Assembly: GCA_021163565.1 (NCBI GenBank) | Contig: JAGGTT010000099.1 | Location: forward strand, 1 to 8,260 | Direction: 5' to 3' | DNA: 8,260 nucleotides | Source of the DNA: Candidatus Tharpella sp. | GTDB lineage: Bacteria; Desulfobacterota; Anaeroferrophillalia; Anaeroferrophillales; Tharpellaceae | Part shown: positions 8,062-8,260 of the stretch, piece after piece | Position numbering within the stretch: the first letter of the stretch is position 1 | How the letters are laid out: the number at the start of each line of letters is the position of its first letter | Program-made: the position numbers and the translations under genes | The notes under the pieces: model-generated | Databases searched by the model: none | What the model was told of the DNA's origin: nothing | The model's input: only the letters and a program-made list of their open reading frames with translations

Positions 8062-8102
8062 CGAAGCCAGAGACGGATCTTCACAAACCCACCCTGGCTT
8101 CG
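8062..8102 (-). terminator. Probable terminator hairpin downstream of tuf
   Basis: A perfect 9-base inverted repeat (8062-8070 with 8094-8102, CGAAGCCAG/CTGGCTTCG) encloses a 23-base loop, 32 bases after the tuf stop. On the minus strand it is followed by GTTTGTTGTGGTTT, which is T-rich but interrupted. It probably ends or reduces transcription from tuf before rpmG. The large loop and broken T-tract leave an RNA-processing or stability hairpin as an alternative. Confidence 0.5.
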
Positions 8103-8134
8103 ACTGACAGTAAATCTGTCTATAATCGTGCTAG

Positions 8135-8260
8135 TTACTCAATAACTTCGCTGACAACTCCGGCGCCAACCGTACGGCCACCTTCACGAATCGCGAAGCG
8201 AAGCTCTTTCTCCATCGCAATCGGAGTGATCAACTCACCAACTACCGTGATATTATCACC
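8135..8260 (-). CDS. tuf: Elongation factor Tu (C-terminal 41 residues, cut by window edge)
   Basis: EF-Tu is the GTPase that brings aminoacyl-tRNA to the ribosome. Only its final beta-barrel segment is present, beginning [20 protein letters not shown] and including [20 protein letters not shown], which matches the end of domain 3 almost residue for residue. The stop is TAA. The upstream part lies beyond the window. Position before rpmG, tRNA-Trp and secE corresponds to the tufB locus of other proteobacteria. Many genomes carry a second tuf near the rpsL-fusA genes, so whether this is the only copy cannot be said. Confidence 0.98.
   Translation of the reverse strand, partial: GDNITVVGELITPIAMEKELRFAIREGGRTVGAGVVSEVIE

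Overview
This window is a conserved bacterial core-gene cluster for translation and transcription. Every gene lies on the minus strand. In transcription order, from high to low coordinate, it reads: the 3' end of tuf (EF-Tu), rpmG (L33), tRNA-Trp, secE, nusG, rplK (L11), rplA (L1), rplJ (L10), rplL (L7/L12), rpoB (RNA polymerase beta) and the first codons of rpoC (beta'). The proteins suggest a Gram-negative proteobacterium-like organism, most likely a former deltaproteobacterium (Desulfobacterota or Desulfuromonadota type). Reasons are the proteobacterial inserts in RpoB, a short single-helix SecE, an L10 N-terminus like those of that group, and base composition near 50% G+C. The phylum call is an inference made by eye.

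Region 8260-7666 holds the end of tuf, a probable terminator hairpin, the small zinc-ribbon gene rpmG and tRNA-Trp with an encoded CCA end. The tRNA has two unusual positions: an extended D-stem and a U-U mismatch in the T-stem. Region 7665-6371 holds secE (TTG start), nusG and rplK, with gaps of 54 and 68 bases. Region 6370-4480 holds rplA, an L10-type autoregulatory leader, rplJ (GTG start with a full Shine-Dalgarno sequence) and rplL. The 227-base gap at 4253-4479 holds a strong terminator-like hairpin, where E. coli has its ribosomal-protein/polymerase attenuator, and a short inverted repeat that places the rpoB ribosome-binding site in a loop. rpoB then overlaps rpoC as ATGA.

The genes work together in making the gene-expression machinery. 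L11, L1, L10 and L7/L12 build the two mobile stalks of the large ribosomal subunit. EF-Tu docks on the L7/L12 stalk. NusG binds RNA polymerase, whose beta and beta' subunits are encoded next, and SecE is part of the membrane export channel. Regulation appears to sit in RNA structures between genes: the L10 leader, the attenuator and the rpoB start region.

I found no mobile element, CRISPR array, defence gene or unknown gene, and no undescribed system. No stretch longer than 300 bases lacks a gene. The points worth a second look are RNA-level details: the tRNA-Trp fold, the rpoB start hairpin, the attenuator and a possible promoter ahead of rplJ.
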